From the NCBI GenBank assembly GCA_023399355.1, contig JAEWQC010000189.1, positions 1-64,000 of the forward strand: a stretch of 64,000 nucleotides of DNA, written 5' to 3'. Made by a program: the position numbers and the translations under genes. The stretch is from Bacillota bacterium. Lineage in GTDB: Bacteria; Bacillota; Clostridia; Acetivibrionales; DTU013. Of the stretch, positions 1-8,810 are shown piece after piece. The first letter of the stretch is position 1, and every line of letters begins with the position of its first letter. The notes under the pieces were generated by a model. That model searched no databases, was not told where the DNA came from, and saw only the letters and a list, made by a program, of their open reading frames with translations.

Positions 1-594
1 GTCATAGTCTTCATCCGTTATGACTTCCGTTATCTGGGGATAATAAAAATTTTCGCCGTCACCGATCACCTCAATGGAAAAGGACCGGCCTTCCAGGTAT
101 TCCTGTATCACAATTTTCCCATTCATACCGGCAATTACCGCTTCCGCTTCTTCTGCCGACCAGGCCTTATGCACCTGGCTGCTGCCGCTCAGGTTATCCG
201 GTTTGATAATAACAGGGAACTTACACTCCGGATATTTCCCAGGCAAAGGCAAACCCAGGCTTTCAAACAATTGATTGGATGCAGTTTTTGAAGAGGAAAT
301 CCGGTAGCTGCCCTCGTCAAAAATGACTTTCCTGCCGGTGATCTCTCCATACTCCAGAAGCTTATGCAATACCCTGTCATTCTCTATCGCAGGGATAATC
401 ACATCTGCTTCTTCGAACAGCTGCAGCATCCTGAAGTCCGAAAATATGTTTTCCTGAACAAAGCGGTCTGCCAAACCGATTGCAGGAGCGTCTGCACTTT
501 TATCAACAAGAATCGTATAGAACCCTGCCTTTTTTGCCAGATAGGCAATTTCAATCCCCTGCAGCTTACCTCCTGCAATTAGAACTTTTATCAT
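1..594 (-). CDS. pylC: PylC, 3-methylornithine--L-lysine ligase (5' part, runs off the window)
   Basis: This ATP-grasp enzyme joins 3-methylornithine to lysine in the second step of pyrrolysine synthesis. The visible 198 codons start with a nucleotide-binding fold containing GGKLQGIEIAYLAKKAGF and a following VDK, which matches archaeal PylC closely in order and spacing. Further on are the ATP-grasp-like stretch FPVIIKPDNLSGSSQ and a segment ending EVIGDGENFYYPQ. The start is the ATG at 594, which overlaps the pylB stop in an ATGA arrangement, so the two are translationally coupled. The C-terminal part lies left of the window. Identification rests on both the sequence and the pylB neighbour. 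Confidence 0.93.
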   Translation of the reverse strand, partial: MIKVLIAGGKLQGIEIAYLAKKAGFYTILVDKSADAPAIGLADRFVQENIFSDFRMLQLFEEADVIIPAIENDRVLHKLLEYGEITGRKVIFDEGSYRISSSKTASNQLFESLGLPLPGKYPECKFPVIIKPDNLSGSSQVHKAWSAEEAEAVIAGMNGKIVIQEYLEGRSFSIEVIGDGENFYYPQITEVITDEDYD

Positions 595-1793
595 GCCGGC
601 AATCTCCCCGTCTCATTCCGCCGGGACTGCAACCAGCTCTCATACTCTTCGGCAGTGGCCGCCTGCAGGCCGCATTTGCGAATACTTCCCTGAATTCCCT
701 CAATTGTGCGATGCCCTTCGTCAATATCATAAACGGCGTTGGCAACTCCGGCATACCCTTCCTTCGGAGGAATAATCGATGTAATGACATTGGCTCCGGC
801 ATCCAGTCTCTCTTCAAGCCCTCTCAGTCCATCTACGTCAAGTGAGGCCGGTATCAGCAGCATTGGGAAAATCAGCCGCATGACTGCAATATTCAGAAGT
901 TCACTCAGGAAGCTGCTTTGTTCACACTCTTCCATGGGACTTCCCTTCTGAGGGATAAACGTCATTGTTCTTACCTGGGATGCTCCCAACCTCTTCATAT
1001 ACTCAAAAGATTCCACGTATTCCGCAAGCTGATTTCCCACCCCTGTCAGCAAGCCTTCTTCCACCAGCAGCCCCTTCTTTTTTGCATATTCCTTGGCATG
1101 AAGCCGGGCCTGATAATCCTGACCGGCTCTTAGTTTCCCGAACAATACACTGTTATGGGTTTCCTGATACAGGGCGTACCAATCCGCTCCAGCCCGGATA
1201 AGCTCATCGATTACCTCATCAGGCAATACTCCGGGTGAAATCATGACGGGGAGCTTTGTTTCGTCCTTAACCCTCCTCACAATTTCTGTCAGCCTGTCCG
1301 GATGATCGATAAAATACGGATCCTCCCCCATTGTCAGATCTATCAAATGGATTCCTGCCTCTTTCATTCCCTTTGCGGTACTGATGATTTCATCCACAGA
1401 TTTTCTATACCGGGGAGGCATGTTATTTGAATTTCGAAAATAACAAAAGGAACAATTATTTTTGCAATAGGTTGAAAAATATACAAAGCTGTATAAAAAC
1501 ACCTTTGAACCAAAATACCTTTTCCTTACTCTCCTTGCCGTTTCAAATATCCGGTCAAGCGCCACCTTCTCCTTTTGCTCCAGCAAAAACAGTACCTCTT
1601 CCTCTTCCAGTTCTCTTTCCTCAAGGCTTTTCCCTAAAATCTTTTCCAGTCTCATCTGCTTCAGCATCCTTTGCTCTTTTATATAACGCACCGGTTCAAA
1701 AGAAATTTTTTCGGATTTAGTAAATTTTCTTACCTCTGCGCATTTCAGGGAGGCAGGAGATATGCTCACCACCTGTAGAGGCGGGGGAGACAT
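591..1793 (-). CDS. pylB: PylB, methylornithine synthase (radical SAM)
   Basis: PylB rearranges lysine to (3R)-3-methyl-D-ornithine, the first step of pyrrolysine synthesis. The radical SAM cluster motif CX3CX2C is visible as YCKNNCSFC inside FVYFSTYCKNNCSFCYF, nearly the archaeal PylB sequence. Also present are IDLTMGEDPY, MISPG, ALYQETH, LTGVGN and LIPASLDVDG. The longest frame starts at ATG 1793 (400 codons), but family similarity only begins near codon 43-47 (about 1655-1667). The first 40 codons lie in an inverted repeat, so the true start is uncertain. The gene follows ramA by 12 nt and overlaps pylC. Confidence 0.95.
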   Translation of the reverse strand: MSPPPLQVVSISPASLKCAEVRKFTKSEKISFEPVRYIKEQRMLKQMRLEKILGKSLEERELEEEEVLFLLEQKEKVALDRIFETARRVRKRYFGSKVFLYSFVYFSTYCKNNCSFCYFRNSNNMPPRYRKSVDEIISTAKGMKEAGIHLIDLTMGEDPYFIDHPDRLTEIVRRVKDETKLPVMISPGVLPDEVIDELIRAGADWYALYQETHNSVLFGKLRAGQDYQARLHAKEYAKKKGLLVEEGLLTGVGNQLAEYVESFEYMKRLGASQVRTMTFIPQKGSPMEECEQSSFLSELLNIAVMRLIFPMLLIPASLDVDGLRGLEERLDAGANVITSIIPPKEGYAGVANAVYDIDEGHRTIEGIQGSIRKCGLQAATAEEYESWLQSRRNETGRLPA

Positions 1794-1803
1794 ATCTCCT
1801 GCC
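1752..1803. repeat. 13-bp perfect inverted repeat between ramA and pylB
   Basis: Arms at 1752-1764 and 1791-1803 (GGCAGGAGATATG and its complement) are separated by 26 nt. The first possible pylB ATG and the AGGAG before it sit in one arm, so in RNA they would be paired. It may act as a processing or translation-control hairpin within the ramA-pylB transcript. Confidence 0.7.
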
Positions 1804-1805
1804 CG

Positions 1806-4544
1806 TTATATTGTCAGTTCCAATTTGCTGATCACCGGGACGGACAGCCTCCTGGTATGAATACAGTTGTGCCCGATGAATTTAAACTTTTTATTTTCTG
1901 CGTAGTCGAATAAAAGCTCCATATACTCCCTGTCCCCGGCACGGTATCTCTTCGCAGTAATATATCCCGCCCGTTGCAGGGAATAGGAGGTTTTCCCGCA
2001 TAGATGCACCAGTGACTGATCCAGATGGTCTTCCAGCTTTTTCAGATATGCGGCGGTGGCAGCTCCGCTTATTTCCCTGTAGAATGGCTCGCCAACCAGT
2101 TCCATCACCCCTTCCGGATCAGCAAAGGAAATGACCCTGACACCGCGTTTTACCGCTTCAATGGTGTACTCCGCCAAAGAATCCGCGATGGTATGCAGCG
2201 TCCCGATCAACAGCGCTTTGTTTTTTCGAGGGTATGAGTACAATTGGGTTGGATTGACTAATGCCGCCAATATGGAAAACGGCCCGGTTACCTCCAGAAC
2301 AATTTTCTCACCGGAATGCCCGGAAATGCACTTTAGTATATTTTGTATCGCCTCATGCTCCAGGATGGACCGGTTGAAATCGATCTGCTCCAGATTCTGA
2401 TGAACATAATCCGATACAGTGATCGTACTTCCAATCACCCTGGGCTTTGCACCGTATGCAACAGCCTCTGCTTTCTGCATGATCGGAAACAACAGGTATG
2501 TCTTTTCCCCGGCCCTCTGAATCTCAGTCACGGCCCTGTCCATCAACTCCATATCCTTGAATATATCTGTCCCGATATCGAGGGCTTCCTGATTTATAGC
2601 CCTGCCGTCATTTCCCGTACAGGACCAGAGATACGGCTGATTCAGCGTAAAGCTGTCTTTCTCATGCGGAATAGCCATAGCCCTGGCAAACATGACCTGA
2701 TACTCAGGATCCATGGCCGTCTCGATAAATTTTACCTTCCTGGCAATCTGTCGTGCTTCCTCTCTTTTATCTACATTAATCAATGCCAGTCTTGCTCCCA
2801 GCCCTGCCGCATTTCCAACCACTTTCACCGAATCCAGCGGACAGTCGGGGAATAGACCCAGCTTCAGTGCGTTTTCCTTATCGATATAGCTTCCAAAGGC
2901 TCCGGCCAGAATAATCTCATCGATCCGGCAAATTCCGCAGCGGTTCATCAGGGCTTTCGCTCCTGCGTAGAGGGCCGCCTTCGCCAGTTGAACCGCTCTG
3001 ACATCCTTCTGTGTGACAACGATGTCTCTTTCGCCCTCGCCTTTTTTAAAATATAAGACATATTCCTTCCTGCCGTCCTGTCCGTTTCTGATTCTGTCAG
3101 AAACGATATTTTTGGCGAATTTCCCGTCCGGTTCCACAATGCCGGCTGCAGCCATCTGCGAAATGGCATCAATGATGCCTGAACCACAGATCCCTGCCGG
3201 TGTCGGTACTGTTAGCGAATTGGAGCCTATGATTCCCAACTTTGGTTCCAAAGTGACCGGGTCAATCGCCACCTTTTCAATTGCGCCCCTGCAGGCTCTT
3301 ATTCCGCATTGGATCTGTGCTCCCTCTAGCGCCGGTCCTGTTGCGCAGGAGGTGGTATACAGCCCCTCCCTGTTGCCCAGACACAGTTCACTGTTGGTTC
3401 CGATATCTATGATCAGCTTCATTTTGTCCTGCAAATAAGGCTCCTCCGAAATAAGCACGGCAACATTATCCGCCCCTACAAAACCCGCTTCCGACGGCAA
3501 ACAATATACATTCCCGCCTGGTAATATGTGTAGTCCCAAATCACGTGCCGAAAGTTCGACAGGCTCCGCAACTGTTGATATAAATGGAGATATTCCTATA
3601 TGGGCCGGTGAGATTCCAAGTGCTATATGTTCCATAACCGTATTAAACACAAGAACAACCTCGGCAATCTGATCCGTGGAGATTTCTTCCTGCTCCGCCA
3701 TTTGCCTGATTAATTCATTCAACCCCTCCATCAGAAGCATTTGCAGCTGATCCACGCCGTTTTCATTGTTTGCACAAAATGAAATTCTGGATAAAACATC
3801 ATCCCCAAAGCGTATTTGCGGGTTCATCATGGAAGCTGTCTGCTTTGTCCTGCCATCCTCCAGGTCACACAAATAGGCTGCAATAGTAGTCGTCCCAACA
3901 TCAATCGCCACACCGTAAGGTGGTTTATGTAAATTTTCCTGCTCGACATTGATTATTTTCGTATGATGCAAAACAGTTGCGAACAATCTCCAATTGCCTG
4001 ATCTTATCACTCTGGACAACTTCTTCAATGTATCATAATCAATTTCCAGGTTCTCGTTCAGTTCCTTGTATTGACCGGTTAAAGCCTGTTTCAATCTTGT
4101 AAAATCATTCGTATTGTCTTCCAGTGTCGCTTTGTTCAGTTCCACATAATATGTCCGGACTGCAGGGTTACAATCTGTTTCTTTCTCTTTGACCTGATGA
4201 AGGATCACTTCTTCCCTTGCTCTGCCCTCAATCGGAATTTCAACCGCAACATCGCCGGTCACGGTTGCTGCACATGCAAGTCTGTAGCCAAGATCCAGCT
4301 CTTCCTTCTGCAGCAGTCTCTTTTCAGAAGCCGTTACAGGGCTGACATTCCTAACAGATGATTCAATTGCATTGTTCAGGAATACACCCGTCAATATCTT
4401 AACCTTGCATTTCCCACAGGTCTTCTGCGAACCGCAGCAGGCTTCAATATGAACTCCTGCTTCTGACGCCGCCTGTAGAATTGTCTCTCCGTCTTCGGCA
4501 GCCGTGATGATACCCATTGGTTGAAATACAATTTTCCTCTGCAT
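1806..4544 (-). CDS. ramA: RamA/RACo-type corrinoid reductive activator fused to a UroD/MtaA-like domain
   Basis: This protein is predicted to restore inactive Co(II) corrinoid protein to Co(I) in an ATP-dependent way. Residues 1-95 form a [2Fe-2S] ferredoxin domain (CCGSQKTCGKCKV and a later C). Residues about 200-630 are the DUF4445/ASKHA core, with VAIDVGTTTIAAYLCDL, LIIDIGTNSELCLG, ATGPALEGAQI and ILAGAFGSYI. Residues about 640-912 are an extra domain of the uroporphyrinogen decarboxylase/MtaA kind (EVTGPFSILAALV, VISFADPEGVMEL), ending with GHNCIH, which resembles the His-X-Cys zinc site of CoM methyltransferases. RACo proteins are usually about 630 residues, so the fusion is unusual. 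An SD sequence GAGGTGA precedes ATG 4544. The gene lies between pylT and pylB. Confidence 0.88.
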   Translation of the reverse strand: MQRKIVFQPMGIITAAEDGETILQAASEAGVHIEACCGSQKTCGKCKVKILTGVFLNNAIESSVRNVSPVTASEKRLLQKEELDLGYRLACAATVTGDVAVEIPIEGRAREEVILHQVKEKETDCNPAVRTYYVELNKATLEDNTNDFTRLKQALTGQYKELNENLEIDYDTLKKLSRVIRSGNWRLFATVLHHTKIINVEQENLHKPPYGVAIDVGTTTIAAYLCDLEDGRTKQTASMMNPQIRFGDDVLSRISFCANNENGVDQLQMLLMEGLNELIRQMAEQEEISTDQIAEVVLVFNTVMEHIALGISPAHIGISPFISTVAEPVELSARDLGLHILPGGNVYCLPSEAGFVGADNVAVLISEEPYLQDKMKLIIDIGTNSELCLGNREGLYTTSCATGPALEGAQIQCGIRACRGAIEKVAIDPVTLEPKLGIIGSNSLTVPTPAGICGSGIIDAISQMAAAGIVEPDGKFAKNIVSDRIRNGQDGRKEYVLYFKKGEGERDIVVTQKDVRAVQLAKAALYAGAKALMNRCGICRIDEIILAGAFGSYIDKENALKLGLFPDCPLDSVKVVGNAAGLGARLALINVDKREEARQIARKVKFIETAMDPEYQVMFARAMAIPHEKDSFTLNQPYLWSCTGNDGRAINQEALDIGTDIFKDMELMDRAVTEIQRAGEKTYLLFPIMQKAEAVAYGAKPRVIGSTITVSDYVHQNLEQIDFNRSILEHEAIQNILKCISGHSGEKIVLEVTGPFSILAALVNPTQLYSYPRKNKALLIGTLHTIADSLAEYTIEAVKRGVRVISFADPEGVMELVGEPFYREISGAATAAYLKKLEDHLDQSLVHLCGKTSYSLQRAGYITAKRYRAGDREYMELLFDYAENKKFKFIGHNCIHTRRLSVPVISKLELTI

Positions 4545-4680
4545 TGCTTCACCTCACACATTACCGAAAAAATCCCCGCAACATCGAGTCCCTCATGGCA
4601 TACCTGCGAATTCTCCTGTCATGGCGCGATTCTTACGAGTACGCCTGTTTGACCGGATTTGTTCATAAATCGCGTAAAGA

Positions 4681-4709
4681 AAAGAGAAGTATATGGAATA
4701 CTTCTCTTT
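4681..4709 (-). terminator. Intrinsic terminator downstream of pylT
   Basis: A perfect 12-bp stem (4681-4692 with 4698-4709) has a 5-nt loop and, on the minus strand, a T-rich run TTTTCTTT. It would end the mtm/pylT transcript before ramA. Confidence 0.75.
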
Positions 4710-4768
4710 CATAATGATTATGTACCTGTATGACCGATCTGATGATGTATCCAACCTGTCTTCCTACC

Positions 4769-4840
4769 TGGCGGAGAGTCCCGGTGTTGCACCCGGCTAT
4801 ACGAATTTAGAGTCCGCATAATCACTGCGATTCACCCTCC
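4769..4840 (-). tRNA. pylT: tRNA-Pyl, anticodon CUA
   Basis: The minus strand reads as a 72-nt tRNA whose anticodon loop is CTCTAAA, giving a CUA anticodon that decodes UAG. Its 7-bp acceptor stem has one G-U pair (GGAGGGT with ACTCTCC), followed by discriminator G and an encoded CCA at 4771-4769. The D arm (AATC/GATT around a 5-nt loop) and the short variable region are compact. The segment GGACTCTAAATTCGT matches, as I recall it, the bacterial tRNA-Pyl of Desulfitobacterium. It lies between the amber-containing mtmB and the pyl biosynthesis genes. It has the features expected of a substrate for bacterial PylSn/PylSc, which are not in the window. Confidence 0.95.
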
Positions 4841-4849
4841 GTATTTTGC

Positions 4850-4878
4850 ATATCTGGATCGATACTCCCGACCGTCAA
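4850..4878 (-). promoter_or_regulatory. Candidate promoter of pylT
   Basis: TTGACG (4878-4873) and AGATAT (4855-4850) are 17 nt apart and would place the transcription start at about 4843, three bases before the tRNA 5' end. The -10 is weak, so this is tentative. It would give pylT expression separate from mtmB. Confidence 0.45.
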
Positions 4879-4912
4879 CTCACTCTGGATATTGACACGA
4901 ATGGAGTATCGA
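4859..4912. repeat. 10-bp perfect inverted repeat between mtmB and pylT
   Basis: TCGATACTCC at 4859-4868 pairs with its complement at 4903-4912. One arm lies in the spacer of the proposed pylT promoter. It could be an operator or an RNA hairpin in the mtmB 3' region. Confidence 0.6.
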
Positions 4913-4978
4913 CCCATGATACGCACTCTGTTCTTCCATAAAATGCAAATGCTGTATCGGCGAATTTGCCTGGAAGAG

Positions 4979-6370
4979 TTATTTGTTCCAGTAGGTAAGA
5001 CCTAAATCAGTAAGTATTTTCACTGCTTCATTATATACTTCAACATATTCTTCCGTCGGCTGAAGTGTCTTCACATCATAGCACTCCTGAAATCTCTTGC
5101 CGACCGGTGCAGTCTTGTAGTCTTTCTCATAGAGTGCCACCAGTTTATCAAGAAGAATATTGACCTCATGAACATCCATACCCGCTACGGCACGTGCCGC
5201 CTCACCCATCATCCTCGCTTCCATGGCACTGAACATATCCGTGGAAACACCTTTGCTCGCTGCAACACCCGACAGGATCTCACGTCCGCTTGCCGTGTCA
5301 GTGATTGCCTGTGCCGCAGACTCAAGCAAGCACATTACCGTACATGGACCAGCTAATGTATAATACTGATTTCCCAATATCAAATGGGTATTCTCCTCGA
5401 TCGCCTTCGCTGCATGTCCGGCTACCGCAAGAGCTTCCCTTGCAGTCGTGATTCCCCATCTGACATGTACAGGACCATCCAGATGCCAAGTACCCTGCAT
5501 CATTACAAAAGAGTTTATTGTTGTCGCAACGTCTACGATAGTGGTAGTCTCAAGACCACCTGCATATCCTCCATAGATTGGCATCTGTTCTACCATTACG
5601 CATACACCAGCCATTGCATAATGAGCACCTACAACCAACGCACCTACGTCGATTTTAAGTTCATTTAGCTGGGACACTTCATGGGAATCAGATGGACGCA
5701 TGCCGCCTTCGAAGTCTGCTTCGATGACACCGGCGGCACTAAGGGAAGTTTCGTTGCCCTACAATCCCATCCCTGCACGTCCGGCCCGCGCCTGTGCTTC
5801 ACGCACCTGCAGCGCTTCGGAGCGTACTGCCATCAGCTCCCAGGGAGAGCCGGGAACAGGATCTTTGCCCATTACTGTCTGCATTACTCCATCAACGATC
5901 GTATCCACTATTCTTTCCTGTGCATAAGACTGATGGATCGCCAGGAACATTTCCTCCGAACAGGGTGAACCGGTCGGACCGCCCTGTATTACCGGGGCTT
6001 TCTTTGAACTGGAATGCCTTGGTACGACATTGATTGCTTCCTTGCCTTCGCCAAATGTGAAATGATCCGGCGCGGATTCAATCGCATGAAGCACTTCATC
6101 CCTTGTATATTTGATTACCCTGCCGGTATCGATGCAAAAAACACCGCATTCCACCAGCATGTCCAATCCTGCGTTAAACAGCTTGTTCATAAGCTCTTTA
6201 TCTTCAGGAATGATCGTTTTCTTGTCCATTTTGATGTCGTATTTCTTTTGCAGGGCGGCGGCTGTCTGAGGAACTACTTTAAAGTCCCATACTTTTTCTT
6301 CCATCTTGGGTCCGCTTTTTGCCCTGTCATACACATCGAAAACGGTTACGCCCTTTCCGATTGCATTCAT
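4979..6370 (-). CDS. mtmB: MtmB, monomethylamine:corrinoid methyltransferase with in-frame UAG (Pyl)
   Basis: MtmB transfers the methyl group of monomethylamine to its corrinoid protein MtmC. The reading frame runs 463 residues if the TAG at 5759-5761 (residue about 204) is read as pyrrolysine. Both halves match archaeal MtmB continuously: the N-part has VFDVYDRAKSGPKMEE, VQGGPTGSP and GRAGMGL directly before the amber. The C-part begins GNETSLSAAG and continues DSHEVSQLNELKID, EQMPIYGGYAGG and QECYDVKTLQPTEEY. Archaeal MtmB is 458 residues with Pyl at 202. I chose ATG 6370, which has AGGAG 8 nt upstream, over an in-frame GTG at 6379. It starts 1 nt after the mtmC stop. Without amber decoding it would be a 203-residue fragment. 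Confidence 0.95.
5759..5761 (-). other. Amber codon decoded as pyrrolysine in mtmB
   Basis: The minus strand reads ATG GGA TTG TAG GGC AAC GAA ACT. The position equals the Pyl codon of archaeal MtmB, in the context GRPGMGV-O-GPETSLSA. Homology on both sides without insertion or deletion argues for translation through the codon. Confidence 0.93.
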
Positions 6371-6371
6371 A

Positions 6372-7034
6372 TCACGCACTCCTTTTTTTTGATCTCAGCG
6401 CTTTCGCCATTTCTACAGCTTCTGTGGCCGTATCCGTGTATCCGTCCGCACCTATTTTTTCACACCATTCTTTTGATACAGGTGCTCCTCCGTACATGAC
6501 GATAAAATTATCCCGGATGCCTTCTTCCTTCAACAGGTTAATGATATCTCTCTGTGCCGGCATTGTGGTGGTCATAAGCGCCGACCCCAGAATGAAATCG
6601 GCATTGTATTCCTTTGCCTTTTCCACTACCGTTTCAACCGGTACATCGCGGCCCAGATCATATACAGTAAAATTGTTTGCTGCGAACATCGTTTTCACGA
6701 TATTCTTTCCGATATCGTGTATGTCCCCCTGAACAGTATGTATCACGACTCTTCCGTTCGACACACTGTCCTTCTGTTCGTCCGACATCTTGCCCGTCAG
6801 GATCTTTACTGCCGCCTCAAAAGCTTCCGAGGACATCAGAAGTTCAGGAACAAACGCCTCTCCTTCGTCGAACAGATCACTCATCACCTGCATTCCTGCC
6901 GACAGACCGTCACTGATGCATTCCACCGGGTCAAGGCCCATCTCAACGGCAGTATTGGCAGTTTCAACCGCCAGGTCCGAATCCAGTTCAGTGATCGATT
7001 CCTTCAGCTTTGCTAAAACTTCTTCCTTGGTCAT
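6372..7034 (-). CDS. mtmC: MtmC, monomethylamine corrinoid protein
   Basis: This B12-binding protein accepts the methyl group from MtmB. Residues 1-90 are the helical MtaC/MetH-type cap domain (KESITELDSD, LMSSEAFEAAVKIL). Residues about 95-220 are the Rossmann-like cobalamin-binding domain with the signature GDIHDIGKNIV, whose His is the lower cobalt ligand, then GSALMTTTM and YGGAPVSKEWCEKIGADGY. The length of 220 is typical. The SD AGGAGG stands 5 nt before ATG 7034. It is the first gene of the mtmCB unit. Confidence 0.95.
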   Translation of the reverse strand: MTKEEVLAKLKESITELDSDLAVETANTAVEMGLDPVECISDGLSAGMQVMSDLFDEGEAFVPELLMSSEAFEAAVKILTGKMSDEQKDSVSNGRVVIHTVQGDIHDIGKNIVKTMFAANNFTVYDLGRDVPVETVVEKAKEYNADFILGSALMTTTMPAQRDIINLLKEEGIRDNFIVMYGGAPVSKEWCEKIGADGYTDTATEAVEMAKALRSKKRSA

Positions 7035-7304
7035 GGTATCCTCCTTCTCAAAAATTCTACATTATGTAAATAATGTGGATGATTTTGCTGTATAGCTGCC
7101 TAAGTGCCATTCCAGTATAATATCTATACTAGTATTATAGTGACTGGCAACCCATTATAAAGGTACAATTCTTCGTTATTTTAAGGGACAGTGGGTAAAA
7201 AGACATGACTAGCACTCATTCAGTAATTCGTGCTGAAGAACAATTCTTTTTGGATTTGCTATTGAACAGCTTCCAGAAATGCTTTGAAAACTTTCTTACT
7301 GCCT
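7035..7304 (-). promoter_or_regulatory. mtmC upstream region with palindromic segment
   Basis: This 270-bp gap separates the MocR regulator from mtmC. It must hold the mtmCB promoter unless the operon reads through from the regulator. A palindromic segment at about 7117-7138 is centred on ACTAGT with ATAATA/TATTAT arms. A TTGCCA at 7150-7145 is a possible -35, but no convincing -10 pairs with it. The palindrome is a candidate operator for the adjacent MocR protein. Confidence 0.4.
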
Positions 7305-8810
7305 CTAACTGTTTGAAACAGGAACTCCTCTTTCACATATGTCCGGATAACTATCGGATATTACCCGGGCCATCGCTTTGCAGCCGGCGCCAATCTCTTC
7401 TTCCGACAAAGCGTTGAATCCCAATAAAAAGATGTCCTCCCTCGCATTCCGCTGGTCGCGCCAATACTCTTTCGTTCCGTATATCCCGATTGATGACGCT
7501 TTCATAAGTTCAATCATGCCCTTCTGGTCCTTGCAGTTTATAAAGCGCACCAAGGTATGGACCCCTGCAGGCTGTTGGAAAATTTCGACCTCATCGGACA
7601 GATATTCTTTGATCGCGTTGATCATGATATGATATTTCTTCTCATTAATAGCAGATACCCTGCGGATATGCTTCTCCAACACCCCGTCATCAATGAACTG
7701 AGCCATTGCCAGTTGGTGATAGCTTGGCAGGGAGGAGTTGAAATACCTGTATTTTGAATTATATACCTCCAGCAGGCAATCCGGCAGGATCAAATATGCA
7801 CATCGGATCGACGGTGTTAAAACCTTTGATACCGTCCCGACATAAATCACCTGATTGTATCGGTCCAGTGACTGTAACGAAGGAATTGGCATAATCCCGT
7901 AGCGAAACTCGCTGTCATAATCGTTTTCAATAATGTAGGCATCCTTCTGATGTGCCCATCTCAATATCTTATTGCGATTTGAAATCGATGTGACAATTCC
8001 TGTCGGAAATTGATGTGAGGGAGTTATATACAACAGATTACAATTGGTTCCGGACAGCAGTTCAACATCCACACCATTCTCCAATACAGGAATCGAGGTA
8101 ACACTATACCCTTTATCCTCAAATATAAACCGCATCGCATCATACCCTGGTTCTTCATATGCTACCCGGTTTCTGTCCACCGGAAGCAGGTTTGTCAGGA
8201 TATCCATCGCATATTGGGTTCCGGCGCATAGCACGATCTGCTCGGGTTTACAGTTAACACCCCTGTGTCTGTTTAAAAAGCCGCATAAGCTTTTTCTCAA
8301 CATCAGGCTGCCTTTGTTATCCTCGTATGCGATCGCTTTGCTGCTTGATTCTGTAAGAATAGCGTTCTGTATGTATTTTTTCCATTTCGGCCATGGAAAT
8401 AAATCCGAATCTATGCTTGCATATCCGAAATCATATTTCACTCTATCCTTGCAGTACTTCAATATTCTTGACTCTCTGTTCATTTTTATCGGAGCGGTAT
8501 CATTGAAATAATCATTTTGAATATCCTCAACAAAATAGCCGGCGCCTGGCATCGACCGGATATAGCCTTCAGCCAGCAATTGCTGATATGCCCTGTCCAC
8601 AGTATTTCGACTGACCTGCAGTTCCTTTTCCATGACTCTTAATGAACTCAATGCAGTATTCCTGGGTATTTTCCCTGAGATAATCTGATACTTGATTTCC
8701 AAATACAGCTGTTCATATAATGGCTTTTTATCCTTTTCATTAAGATAGATCAAATGGTGTTCACATCCTTCTTTGCATGCTAGGATTAACCTGAAAAATA
8801 CGGCAAGCAT
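7305..8810 (-). CDS. MocR-type transcriptional regulator (GntR HTH + PLP aminotransferase fold)
   Basis: MocR regulators join an N-terminal winged helix to a catalytically reused type-I aminotransferase domain that senses amino or PLP compounds. Residues about 20-100 are the GntR domain (PLYEQLYLEIKYQIISGKIP, SLRVMEKELQVSRNTVDRAY). Residues about 130-490 are the aminotransferase fold, with VLCAGTQYAMDIL, IENDYDSEFRY and the PLP-lysine region YVGTVSKVLTPSIRCAYL. Lying just upstream of mtmC on the same strand, it is the best candidate regulator of the methylamine genes. No good SD precedes ATG 8810, so the true start may be a few codons later. It ends with TAG, followed two codons later by TAA. 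Confidence 0.88.
   Translation of the reverse strand: MLAVFFRLILACKEGCEHHLIYLNEKDKKPLYEQLYLEIKYQIISGKIPRNTALSSLRVMEKELQVSRNTVDRAYQQLLAEGYIRSMPGAGYFVEDIQNDYFNDTAPIKMNRESRILKYCKDRVKYDFGYASIDSDLFPWPKWKKYIQNAILTESSSKAIAYEDNKGSLMLRKSLCGFLNRHRGVNCKPEQIVLCAGTQYAMDILTNLLPVDRNRVAYEEPGYDAMRFIFEDKGYSVTSIPVLENGVDVELLSGTNCNLLYITPSHQFPTGIVTSISNRNKILRWAHQKDAYIIENDYDSEFRYGIMPIPSLQSLDRYNQVIYVGTVSKVLTPSIRCAYLILPDCLLEVYNSKYRYFNSSLPSYHQLAMAQFIDDGVLEKHIRRVSAINEKKYHIMINAIKEYLSDEVEIFQQPAGVHTLVRFINCKDQKGMIELMKASSIGIYGTKEYWRDQRNAREDIFLLGFNALSEEEIGAGCKAMARVISDSYPDICERGVPVSNS

Noticed and set aside
4979..6370. mtmB as two separate genes or a pseudogene split by a stop
   Set aside because: The stop is TAG at exactly the Pyl position, homology is continuous on both sides, and a CUA tRNA and pyl genes lie next to it.
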